DNA of 64,000 bases, from contig CM037466.1 in assembly GCA_021014325.1 (NCBI GenBank), positions 15,960,765 to 16,024,764 on the forward strand. Reading direction: 5' to 3'. Both the position numbers and the translations under genes were made by a program. Below the pieces are notes generated by a model, which did no database searches, was not told the DNA's origin, and saw nothing but the letters and a program-made list of their open reading frames with translations. Position 1 is the first letter of the stretch. Each line of letters begins with the position of its first letter. The stretch comes from Plazaster borealis (lineage: Eukaryota; Echinodermata; Asteroidea; Forcipulatida; Labidiasteridae). Below are positions 1 to 10,392 of the stretch, in pieces.

Positions 1-408
1 GCACTTCTAGGGTATCAAACAGTTCACAAACACAGTGGCATTTTGCACCATTTTAACCTGAGATTAGAGACTTCTAATTTGTTCCCCATTTTCATAAGGA
101 CTCTATCGGAAAATGAGTGGATCACAAATCTGAATTTGACGTTGGAGCCCCTCTTTAAACTACAAACCAAACACTAATTTACATTACATTTCCTTATAGA
201 CTGGTCTTGCGCCGCAGTAATCAAGTCCTTGGTTTTCTTCTTCAGTTCTCCGTATTAAAAAAAATGTATTGCCCCATTCCCCCCTTTTTTACGGCTTTGA
301 AATACTAAAGTGAATAAAGTTTGTAATTTTCCCCAGGAAGGCCCCTTTTAGAAAGTTGCAATAAGAAAATTAACATTATATACATTAATATTTTTCTTAT
401 GTTTGCAG
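1..408 (+). other. Intron sequence upstream of the TPR-protein last exon
   Basis: AT-rich sequence with no open frame of note. It ends in a pyrimidine-rich tract and an AG at 407-408, the 3' splice site of the following exon. Nothing else is visible. Confidence 0.6.
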
Positions 409-987
409 ACTCCGAATTCACTGTCAGTTCTGAACCGAGTGGGAAACTACTGGAGAATTAAAGGGAATACACTTCTGGCAATTGAGTGCTTTCGTAAAGC
501 TCTGTCGATCTCACCTACCAACCCAGATATTCTGCTCAACCTAGCTAGGGTCCTGTTCAATATGCAGTACCTAACAGATGCCCTTTTCCTGACAGAAAAG
601 TCATTACAACACAAGGGACCAGATCAGAACTCATGGCTGCAACATTTTACCATGGGGGAGGTGTACAAAGCAATGGGAAATTACCAAGAGGCCAGCGTGT
701 ACTTCAGGCATTCTTTGGATCTTAACCCCACTTTTCATCCAGCAGAAGCGCACCTCCGAGAAATGGAACAACCGTTTGTGACCACCAATGCAACTGTTTA
801 TACCATTCTTATCATAGGGGTGTTGATATTTGGTGTGTGTGTTGTCTTGTATTACATCACAGAAGCGTATTTGAAAGATAATAACCAGTACCCAAGACGA
901 TCACCCAAACTTGCTGTCCCATGGGATCGGGTTCGATTCCCAATTCCACCACGGCTGATGAAACATAAAAGGGGTGGAACTTGTTAA
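409..987 (+). CDS. TPR-repeat protein with C-terminal membrane segment, last exon (partial)
   Basis: This is the terminal coding exon of a larger gene whose 5' part lies left of the window. The acceptor AG is at 407-408 and the frame starts with ACT at 409; there is no native start codon. About 120 residues form tandem tetratricopeptide helices (GNYWRIKGNTLLAIECFRKA, then NLARVLFNMQYLTDAL, then GEVYKAMGNYQEASVYFRHS). They are followed by a hydrophobic span of about 23 residues (near YTILIIGVLIFGVCVVLYYI) and a basic, proline-rich tail ending in TAA at 985-987. TPR arrays are protein-interaction scaffolds. The TPR block resembles TTC17-type proteins, but I could not settle the family, and the C-terminal membrane helix makes me leave the symbol blank. 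A possible AATAAA lies at 1150-1155. Confidence 0.8.
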   Translation, partial: TPNSLSVLNRVGNYWRIKGNTLLAIECFRKALSISPTNPDILLNLARVLFNMQYLTDALFLTEKSLQHKGPDQNSWLQHFTMGEVYKAMGNYQEASVYFRHSLDLNPTFHPAEAHLREMEQPFVTTNATVYTILIIGVLIFGVCVVLYYITEAYLKDNNQYPRRSPKLAVPWDRVRFPIPPRLMKHKRGGTC

Positions 988-3110
988 TTGATCAAGAATA
1001 GTGGCATAATACAAGATGCTGATTTACTTTAATTAAGGCAGTAAAAGAAAAGAGTTAAGGAGATGATTAGTTTACCAATCTCTTTGTACAGAAGATCTGA
1101 TTTATATGAAGGAAATGTTCCACAATGATTCCAACAAATATTCTAGTTGAATAAAGCATTTGCTGCAATACTGAGTAATTTCTTTTTCACTTTCCACGAC
1201 CGGGGCTATACACAGTTTACAAATAATTTCCATGTATATTTTTTTCAAGAGATAAGAGATTACATTTAGGATCGACCAACAAAGCAGCATCTTTAAATGT
1301 ATTGCACCCATTTTGATAATTTTTTTGTCAACCATTGCTTCCAAACTGCTTCCAAATCTGTTGTTAGCAGTTGTTAGTTGACGCCTGCACGACAAACATG
1401 TATTGATTCAAAACTTTAAAGGGTCTGTATACATTTGGTAATGACTCTTAAACTTACTTGGTAAGAAGTACAGCAGCTTTGGATAATATAATGCATTTTG
1501 AGCAACTTTTTACTCCGAAGTACTGCGGTTATAGAAAAAGATATCACTTTTTATCCCCCAAAATTTGAATCTGAGAAGTGTTAGTGCTTCTCAGATTGTG
1601 TATTCCAATGGCAGAATATTCTTCCTGCGTGGACATGACCGCTCCAGATTTTTGGCAATATCTCAATGGCGCTACCATCTTTTGAAATTAAAATATTCAC
1701 AGGTTAGTTTTATGGTATCTATCTATATAACTATATAGAATTGAAACAAACCGAGGGTGCCAACTACCAAACGTATAAAATCCCTTTAATGTCACCTCAG
1801 ATTTAGATGGAAACATACATGTACATTAATGCAGCCTTCTTATATTCGGTCCATCAAAACCAATATAATGCCATGAATTAGCAGGTGCAGATGGATTACG
1901 ACATTAGCATGCATTGAAGTATAGGCTACCCTTGGCAACACCCTAAGCAAAGGCGGAAGCCGCAGCCTAACCTAACTGAAATCAGAGGGCAAAAATGTCT
2001 TGCCCTTTTATGGTCAGCCTGACATACTGTGTACATGTATGTAACAACACAGCCCCCAAATCCAGTTAAAACTTTGCAAAGTTTTTGAAATGCAAAATTG
2101 AGTACGTAACTATATTTGGATTTCTGTTGCTCTCTTATTATCTTTCAGTATCCAATCATTGCTCAAACCTTTATTGCATTTTTATTCAGAATCTTTCTCT
2201 ATCCAGTAAAGTGTGATAAAAATACAAACCCCCAGCATTAAATCCTCTGACCTCTTTTAAATTATACTCGGGAATAAAAAACATTGAGAAAACAATAAAT
2301 AGAGCTTAACATGACATACATTGGTGTAGAAAAGAAACCTAAGTAAAACCTGGTACAATTTCTAATGTGACCATGTTGAGCAGGACTGACCTAACTCTCT
2401 TAAACAGGATCCTTCAAACAAGGCGAATACTTTGGCGGAACAATGGAGTAAATCAAGTAATTATTTAAAAATCACAAATAGATTGAAACGAAACTGATGC
2501 ATTAGATCAATTTTTCCATTTCTAAGAGAAAGAAATCTTCCTCAGGCAATCTGAGCATACCTTTTGCTGAGTACTTCCACGCAGTCCACTGTTGTATTGT
2601 GGGTAATTATATTTATTAAATTAAATAAACGTTGTTTTATCTTTTTTTCAGCTTGGATTAATTCAGTGAACAATTTCTGAAATAAACAAAAATATCAAAA
2701 CCTTCAAATGTGTTTCTTCATATACATGTATGTCACTCTTTCTGTGAACATGTTTAATTTTAATTTACTAAGAGCAAAATGTGGTCTATATTTTTTTACA
2801 CAATCATAAATGCTATAGTGTACTTGTAAAAGCAAAATTTATTACAATAATCATGTTAATGTGTTTCATTTATCAAACAACCATACCCGTTTTAGCAGTA
2901 CAACAATAGGTTCATGTACAATGCAAATAGTGGTGGGCAGAGAATGTAAATCCTATGCAGCATTTGATCAACGTTATGTCATCATAACTGTGTTGGTTAT
3001 GTACTGATTTTGGAGAACATTTCGTGTCCATGCAGCAATATTCGCGTTATTACTACTTTTTTCTCTGTCTTAATCATCCATTGGGCTCTAGTCTTTACAT
3101 ACAACATTAA
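988..3110. other. 3' flank and intergenic DNA
   Basis: No supported gene. It carries a candidate AATAAA at 1150-1155 for the upstream TPR gene and the TTAA-flanked MITE at 1420-1785 (listed separately). The remainder, 1786-3110, is AT-rich with only short chance reading frames. Confidence 0.5.
1420..1785. mobile_element. TTAA-flanked MITE, 366 bp
   Basis: The element is bounded by TTAA at 1416-1419 and 1786-1789. The left end reads AGGGTCTGTATACATTTGG and the reverse complement of the right end reads AGGGATTTTATACGTTTGG, an imperfect terminal inverted repeat starting AGG. A perfect 11-bp-arm hairpin (AATCTGAGAAG) sits near the middle, about 1566-1595. No coding capacity. TTAA duplications are known for piggyBac and Kolobok transposons; the AGG...CCT ends are compatible with either. 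Its subterminal sequence around 1450-1510 resembles that of the element at 47131-47574. Confidence 0.65.
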
Positions 3111-4704
3111 AACAAGTTGGTACAGCTGTTCAACTGAAGTTGCCTTAAACCAAACTGGAACTTAAACAAGTTGGTGCAGCTGATCAACTAAAGTTGCCTA
3201 TAGCCAACTTGAACCTTAAACAAGTTGGTGCAGCTGATCAACTGTAGTTGCCTGTAGCCAACTTGGACCTTAGACAAATTGGTGCAGCTGATCAACTGAA
3301 GTTTCCTATAGACAACTTGGACCTTAAACAAGGTGGTGCAGCTGATCAACTGTAGTTGCCTGTAGCCAACTTGGACCTTAGACAAGTTGGTGCAGCTGAT
3401 CAACTGAAGTTGCCTGTAGCCAACTTAGACATTAAACAAGTAGGTGCAGCTGATCAACTAAAGTTGCCTATAGCCAACTTGAACCTTGGGCAAGGTGGTG
3501 CAGCTGATCAACTGAAGTTGCCTATAACCAGTTGGACCTTAAACAAGTTGATGCAGCTGATCAACTGTAGTTGCCTGTAGCCAATTTCGACCTTAGACAA
3601 ATTGGTGCAGCTGATCAACTGTAGTTGCCTGTAGCCAACTTGGACCTTAGACAAATTGGTGCAGCTGATCAACTGAAGTTTCCTATAGACAACTTGGACC
3701 TTAAACAAGGTGGTGCAGCTGATCAACTGTAGTTGCCTGTAACCAACTTGGACCTTAGACAAGTTGGTGCAGCTGATCAACTGAAGTTGCCTGTAGCCAA
3801 CTTGGACATTAAACAAGTAGGTGCAGCTGATCAACTAAAGTTGCCTATAGCCAACTTGAACCTTGGGCAAGGTGGTGCAGCTGATCAACTGAAGTTGCCT
3901 ATAACCAGTTGAACCTTAAACAAGTTGATGCAGCTGATCAACTGTAGTTGCCTGTAGCCAACTTGGACCTTAGACAAGTTGGTGCAGCTGATTAACTGAA
4001 GTTGCCTGTAGCCAACTTAGACATTAAACAAGTAGGTGCAGCTGATCAACTAAAGTTGCCTATAGCCAACTTGAACCTTGGGCAAGTTGGTGCAGCTGAT
4101 CAACTGAAGTTGCCTATAGCCAACTTGAACCTTGGGCAAGGTGGTGCAGCTGATCAACTGAAGTTGCCTATAACCAGTTGAACCTTAAACAAGTTGATGC
4201 AGCTGATCAACTGTAGTTGCCTGTAGCCAACTTGGACCTTAGACAAGTTGGTGCAGCTGATTAACTGAAGTTGCCTGTAGCCAATTTAGACATTAAACAA
4301 GTAGGTGCAGCTGATCAACTAAAGTTGCCTATAGCCAACTTGAACCTTGGGCAAGTTGGTGCAGCTGATCAACTGAAGTTGCCTATAGCCAACTTGAACC
4401 TTGGGCAAGGTGGTGCAGCTGATCAACTGAAGTTGCCTATAACCAGTTGAACCTTAAACAAGTTGGTGCAGCTGATCAACTGTAGTTGCCTGTAGCCAAC
4501 TTGGACATTAAACAAGTTGGTGCAGCTGATCAACTGTAGTTGCCTGTAGCCAACTTGGACATTAAACAAGTAGGTGCAGCTGATCAACTGAAGTTGCCTA
4601 TAGACAACTTGGACCTTAAAGTTGGTGCAGCTGATCAAATGAAAATGACTCTAGCCAACTTGGACCTTAAACAAGTTGATACCGCTGATTAACTAAAGTT
4701 GCCA
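3111..4704. repeat. 54-bp minisatellite, about 29 units, with higher-order repeats
   Basis: Tandem units follow the pattern GTTGGTGCAGCTGATCAACT, then gAAGTTGCCTATAGCCAAC, then TTGaACCTTAAACAA. A variant block marked by ATTAAACAAGTAGGTGCAG recurs at 3431, 3808, 4023, 4292 and 4561. The spacings are 377, 215, 269 and 269 bp, that is 7, 4, 5 and 5 units each short by one base because one unit per block is 53 bp. Every unit contains two short inverted repeats: CAACT..AGTTG, and CAACTTG with CAAGTTG across 9 bases. Because 54 is divisible by 3, long open frames appear on both strands; they look like repeat artefacts, not genes. Confidence 0.95.
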
Positions 4705-5265
4705 TGATACTTTGTCTGAACCCAAATTCGTGTGCTTTAAAAAAGAATTTGAACCGATTCAATATGATTAAATTTTCACAAGTTGATATTTAAAAATTTT
4801 AAAAAAAATTGTTCCAGACCAGCAAATAACTTATCTAGGCCTGTGGTAAACTATGCTAAAACGCCATATTAACGATTGATACTAGGCCTATGTTATAATA
4901 CCTTCTTATGAATTTCGATAAACAAAGAATCATACAAAACATTTTGATATATCATTAGGATTAGGCGTTAGTTTAGGTTCTAAAGATTAATTATATCATT
5001 ATGGAGCTCAGACAAGTCGACGGTCTACCAAGTCGACTCGAGACGAGTCGTTTGACATTAATCATAATATACAGATCAACAATATTCATACCGTGCGATC
5101 CTAACAGGTAACACATCTCGGCACCATGGAAGGAAACAACTTTATAACCTCACTATTTGCGATGCATATTGGTAGCACTTAAGCGTTTTATTTGGATAGC
5201 TACTTCACATGACGGAGGTGCCCGTCATCATAACGTCTCTGGGAGCTACTGAGCTGTCGATGCGA
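4705..5265. other. Intergenic DNA and 3' flank of the HPGD-like gene
   Basis: Non-coding. On the minus strand a candidate AATAAA (TTTATT at 5187-5192) lies 74 bases past the stop codon of the dehydrogenase gene and could set its 3' end. A short patch around 5010-5050 repeats AAGTCGAC/GAGTCG motifs. Nothing else is seen. Confidence 0.5.
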
Positions 5266-8200
5266 TCACATGATCGGCTGCTCTTGCATTCCACCCAACT
5301 TAGAGATCTTCATGATTTTGCCCGCCCAAGATTTGTCCAGAAGGAGCGTCAGGAACGCATCAGTTACCTCTGACACCCTGTATTAAAGCACACATTACGT
5401 AAAAAGTAATCAGATTTTTAAAAAACATTCAACTTAGGGTTGTCAGCAAAAACTTCATCAGGACTCACTGGAACAAAGAAGATTTCATCCTAAGCAGCAA
5501 TCCCAAATTTAGTGATAATGCACAAAATGAGCCAGCCCCTGACAGTACACCTTCTGTAGTTCTTTGGCAGCAGGTGGCTGGTGTCCCTTTTTTAGGTGGA
5601 ATGATGAGCGAAGTGCTGTGTGGCCATCATGAGAGGGGTGACTAATAAGACAAAAGCAAAGACTCGAAATGCTTATGCTTTCTGTTCGTGTTTCATTGAG
5701 GGGGCGTATGGTTCTCATTGTACCAAATGCATCCGTTATAGGCCTGCTACATGTATATCGTTTTTACCGCACTCCCATTAATGGGGTTCGTTTATGACCA
5801 ACTCCTGCAGCCTAACGTGTAAAAGTGTGTTTTTAAGCCGGATTTTGTAGTATTTGTTTTGACTAAGGGGCTTACAAACAACGTGTCGAACCATTTGATT
5901 TCCTTTCACACAGTATACATGTCATTATTTTATAAGGCAAGGGAAAGAGAGAGAGAATTCTAAGAATTGCATAAACAAACTCACTGCAGTACTCCTGCTT
6001 TCTGTTGAAACCCCTTTGCGAGTGCACGATCTGATTCAGTCCTCAGTAAAACATTATCTTCATGTATCATAGCGGTATCTACGAAAGACGGGCACAAGAC
6101 ACCTACTGTAATACCGGATGCCTTGGTAGTAGGGTGTGCCTGAAGACAGAGTGGGAAAATTAGGAAGGTATAATAGTTACGCTGGATCACAAAACTCGGG
6201 AGATTCTCTTTAGTTTCTTTATGTTTTTATTTCACAGTTTCAACTTGTTTTGATGTTAAGATTGTACACAGATTAAGGAACACATATACAGTGTGATCTT
6301 CATTGAAGATCTATAGATCACAAGTGGTTTGGGATAAACACCAACGAAAAATACAGCAAATTGCTCTCAAATTGCTCTCAAACAACGAGGAAATAATGTG
6401 CCAACGACAAGAAACTTAATTAACACAGCTAATACAAAATTAATGATAGCAATACTTTCCTAAGAAAACGAAGGAAAGTACAGAATTTTAAGATCTGAAA
6501 TATCACTCACCATGATGGATTTTGATAAACCGATAACAGCATGTTTCGTAGCTGCATACGATGGCATGTAAGGAATGGGTACCAGACCTGTATATACGGA
6601 CAGTTAAATGAGGAAAAGCCGTCACCCCATATATAGTGAACTAATCCAGAGAAACCGCTTCAAAATAATGTGCAATTTTCTAACCGCACATTAAAGATTT
6701 GTGGGAACTCAATCCATTTAAGTTGGAAACAGGCAGTCCTGCGTACCACACGGGACCAGCTGAATTTAAAGGCAAGGACTTTTTATAACCTACCGGTAGC
6801 TTTGAAGGACTTTTTGGGGAAATTGTTTTTGAACATCGAGTGTCTTCTTTCAGATTTATTTTGAAGTTTACAGTGGAACAAATGAAGTAGCAAGAGGCGA
6901 GGTATGGGTAACTCGAACCCCAGACTTCCATATAAAGTCAGTAATTTATTAAGTTAAAGTTGTTAAATCCTCAAAATAAATCAACGTTTATAAATCATTG
7001 AAACCGTGACAGAAAAATACAATGACAATTCAACATTTTAGAAATTAAGGCAAAACTTTAAAATACTCTGAAATATGTTATAAAGATGGGAAACTGTTTT
7101 TTACACATACTAACCTGCCAAAGACGAAATGTTGATAATGGTACCGCCCTCGCCACCTTCACTCAGACTCATGTGTTTGAGTGCAGTGTATGTGCCTGAC
7201 AATGTTCCTTTCTAATGTAAGAAAATTAGGACAAAACAATATACACATATAACAAATAATAACCCAAATCAGAGTTTATGCAAATAAAATAATAATGATT
7301 TATATTCGGAATAAGAAAGAAGATGCAATAACAGCATTTGGGTAAGGATCTCTATAAACTTCCATAACAGTAAGAAAAGTTCCGGAATCTGATAGAGTTT
7401 GAGCGGAACCGGAAAGAATGGGTTTATTAGGTCGAGTTGTGGTTGGTATCTGAGGAATACAACACAGGTTTGGGTTATAGACCCATTGCATATGACGTCA
7501 CACTCTCAAAAAGGAGGCAGATCAATGGACGATAGCTGTTCTCTGTGCGTAAAAACGTGCGCGTGACCTCAGCGTTTCTGTAGCGTTTCGCGTTAAGCAA
7601 GGGGGAGACCCGGAACGCGCCTCCGACAATGCGCGTAATTTTGGGTGTCAAAACTCTCTTTTGTGTATGTTTGTATACGATTTTGACACCCAAAATGACA
7701 CCCACGATAGGCGCACTTGTGAGTACGCTGCGCGTTGTGCAAGGGGTCTATAGGAAGGCATTCAAGGCTGAGTTATTGGTCAGATTCCAAGAGATAAAAT
7801 GAAACAATTAGCCTAAAATAATGTTGAACTATTATCTCACCTTACCGAAAGTTAGGCCTTGGCCTACATATCGAAAAACATTGCCTACAACAATAATTAT
7901 GATCATACAACTATTCTTGGCTAAGGCCTATTATAAGAATATGGTGGAACTGATGTCTGTCAATAAATTATGTAACATGTTAACCTGGTTAACCTTTACG
8001 TTTTTCTTTGTGTTAGTCTTGAATTTCATATTAGCATATTTTATTGGATTTTATTACCTAGTATTTATCGGGAGCTAAATGCCTGAGGGCAACAGTGATT
8101 TAATTCAATTTTTTAGTTCCTGTCATCAGCTAGTGTCTCTTGTATTGTTGGTTTTCTTGTTTTGTATCTTGTTTGAATGATGACAAATAAATAATAATAA

Positions 8201-10051
8201 TAATAACCTTTTGGCACTCGTTTTACTTTTAGGCAATCAAAAAAACAATCAGCAAATGAGATACACTCACCACGTTAACGTCCACACACAGTCGCCAATT
8301 TTGTTCGTTCTGTACACCAGCGTTATTCACTAACATATTGACGATACCAAACTTTGTTTTGGTCTCCGTGAAAGCGGCTGGAATTGTAAAGAAAAAAAAT
8401 AATAAAATGATGGAAATCCTGGACTTTTAAAATAATCAAACGTATGAAAGTCTCGCGAAAACACACAAATACAAAAAGGAATAAAACAGCGTACGCTTGT
8501 TATTCATGAAACAAATCCACTAATTTCAATTACATTCTGGTTCAGAAGAGATATACGACCTTTGCTCAATGAGCAAGTTCAATCAATATTGCTAAAATAT
8601 TCTTGCCTTGGGTATTCCACTCCATGTCTCCTGTAATGAGGCCTGCCAAACAAATATACGGAAACTTTTAAAGCTGTTCAATACGAAATTTAGGCCCTGT
8701 CCGAATTGATGGAACGCCGAAAAGTCCTATTCTCCAACGTTGTTGTTGCAGCCAACGGCAATAGCCGTATAGCCGGAATCTCTTAATTAATTGAGACACG
8801 GCATTTGACGAAAAACAATTGCAAACGATACTTGACCAAGATCCAACAATGGTCATCTAAACAGTTTCTTTGGGTAAGTTTTCTAGATCAGTTTGACATA
8901 ATATTTCAGGAAGTATCGATACCATTTGAACGTTAGTTTGATGGGTTTTTTTGTTACTTTAGGCTAATGTTCTTCAGTCTTTGTTTCTGTCAGGAAAGTT
9001 GTTATACGCACCCTCTATGTCAGATTCCGATGTGACGTTACACTTGACAAATATCACCTTTTCCTTCCCGTACTTCTTGAACTCTTCCAGTGTTTCTTTT
9101 CCTTTTGATTCGTTAATATCTGCTAAACACACGCCCTTAACGACAAAAATTAATATGAGCATGAAATATCAGAATTGGGAAGCTATTTCTTTCTCCTTAT
9201 AGTGGTCCAGCTCTTATCAAGTTTTCCTCAAGTTTAAGGGTTTACAAATATAACTTATATTTACTTTGGTTTATTGCTTATTGCTATCCACCATAAAAAA
9301 TATTCCAAAGAATACTTAAGTAAATTATAATTAATTTTATACAATTGAAATGACAGCTTGAAAATGTTGAAAACATACACAAACAATACCGATAGAAATT
9401 GTCATGGTTTTTTTAATGAGAAATCAGATTTAAGTCTGGTATCTGATACACAATAGAGTCCCACGAGTTATTACTTTTGATGGCCAGCCATGCACTACAA
9501 TAGATGGGGTGTTAAAATTGACACAATGGGTGTTGTCACATAAATACCCCCAAAAAGAATCAACATTTACACCATAGGGTGTTGAAATAACATTAATTTC
9601 TGCCAAAACAATTACATTGGTGTTATATTAAAACCCTATGATGTTAATTGTGATTCTCTGTTCGGTATCTAATTACGTAACAACACCGATGGTGTCTATT
9701 TTAACACCCAGTTGCTGCAGTGTGTATTGACAGGAATCTAGGAGTGGGGGTCATTGTTTTTGTCAACGTAAACACTGGTTTTTAATGGCAAAATTATCAA
9801 TAAAGATACAAGTCACCAGTGAAAGGTTCAGGTAGGCTCTCGAACAAAAATTACACCATGTCTTTCGGGGTTGTTACCAAAGTATGACCCTATAAGAAAT
9901 ACAATTTAATTACCTTGACACCTTTCTGGAGCATGACCTCAGCAAACGCCTTCCCCAGCCCCTCAGCAGACCCAGTTACGATGGCCACAGTGTCGGGGTT
10001 GAAGTGCGCCGTTGCCAGGTCGAATGTCGAACCGTTATTTGTGCTCGTCAT
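5266..10051 (-). CDS. HPGD: 15-hydroxyprostaglandin dehydrogenase (NAD+)-like SDR, 7 coding exons, 269 aa
   Basis: Classical short-chain dehydrogenase/reductase; the vertebrate orthologue oxidises the 15-hydroxyl of prostaglandins in the cytosol. Coding exons in order: 10051-9914, 9135-9012, 8377-8271, 7211-7115, 6587-6511, 6139-5985, 5377-5266, all with GT-AG introns and continuous frame. The Rossmann motif TGSAEGLG is at residues 26-33. Asp52 in CLADIN is the NAD-preferring position. NNAG is at 105-108. The catalytic set is Asn122, Ser153 (ISSLAG), Tyr166 and Lys170 (YAATK). CPSFVDT matches the family's CPGFV-T loop. The C-terminus KIMKISKLGG fits 15-PGDH, and the length is close to the human 266 aa. 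An acceptor at 10064-10065 just upstream of the ATG shows that a 5' non-coding exon exists. Substrate is inferred; a related SDR of other specificity is possible. Confidence 0.93.
7478..7750. mobile_element. MITE-like palindromic element, 273 bp, possible TA duplication
   Basis: The ends are TAGACCCATTGCA on the left and its counterpart TGCAAGGGGTCTA on the right, flanked by TA on both sides. Inside lies a strong inverted repeat of 16 bp arms, ATTTTGGGTGTCAAAA at 7638-7653 pairing with 7681-7696, within a longer imperfect pairing from about 7617 to 7713. It sits in HPGD-like intron 3 and is more GC-rich than its surroundings. There is no open frame of note. The TA flanks would fit a Tc1/mariner-type derivative, but this is inference. 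Confidence 0.6.
8085..8210 (+). mobile_element. LINE/SINE 3' tail relic ending in (AAT)n
   Basis: A stretch ending in AAATAAATAATAATAATAAT resembles the 3' tail of non-LTR retroelements, whose 3' ends are short A/T-rich microsatellites. No coding part is recognisable. It lies in intron 3 of the HPGD-like gene. Confidence 0.3.
9505..9710. mobile_element. MITE-like element with about 30-bp terminal inverted repeats
   Basis: The left end TGGGGTGTTAAAATTGACAC pairs with the right end, whose reverse complement reads TGGGTGTTAAAATAGACACC; the similarity continues inward (ATGGGTGTTGTCAC versus ATCGGTGTTGTTAC). The inverted repeat may extend outward through CACTGCAGC-like sequence on the right. The interior is about 130 bp and non-coding. 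No clear target duplication was found. It is in intron 1 of the HPGD-like coding region. Confidence 0.6.
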
Positions 10052-10119
10052 CTTGCTTGAGGCCTAGAAGATAAATAGAGTCAGGTTTCACTAAAAGACA
10101 CATACGGTACTTTTGTCGA

Positions 10120-10392
10120 GTTGTTTGTTTGTTTGTTTGTTTGTTGGGGTGTTTGTTTATTTGTTTGTTTGTTTGTTTGTTTGTTTTGGTGTTGGGTGTT
10201 GGGGGTGTTTGATTGTTTGCTTGTTGGGGTGTTTGTTTGTTTGTTGGGGTGTTTGTTTGTTTGTTTGTTTGTTGGTGTGTTTGTTGGGGGTGTTGGGGTG
10301 TTGGTGTTTGTTTGTTTGTTTGTTTGTTGGGGTGTTGGGGTGTTTGTTTGTTTGTTTGGGGGGTTGGGGGTGTTTCGGGGGGGGGGGGTTGA
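10120..10392. repeat. (GTTT)n / GTTGGGGTG microsatellite ending in a G-run
   Basis: Long (TTTG)n tracts are interspersed with TTGGGGTG units and close with GGGGGGTTGGGGG and a 12-G run near 10377-10388. Four or more G4 tracts in the last 100 bases could form a G-quadruplex on the plus strand. On the gene's own (minus) strand this is a CAAA/C-rich tract about 55-330 bases upstream of the splice acceptor of the first coding exon. All open frames here on both strands are low-complexity artefacts. Confidence 0.9.

Noticed and set aside
3188..4638. Long open frames on both strands in the 54-bp array
   Set aside because: Unit length is a multiple of three; frames are broken by 53-bp units and have no start or splice context.
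3111..4704. CRISPR-like array
   Set aside because: The repeats are contiguous with no unique spacers, and the sequence is a eukaryotic intergenic minisatellite.
5509..5718. Minus-strand frame as the last HPGD exon
   Set aside because: The exon at 5377-5266 continues the frame and matches the family C-terminus; the sequence at 5509-5718 does not.
10200..10345. TTGGGG units as an interstitial telomere
   Set aside because: Animal telomeres are TTAGGG; the units are irregular and mixed with TTTG repeats.
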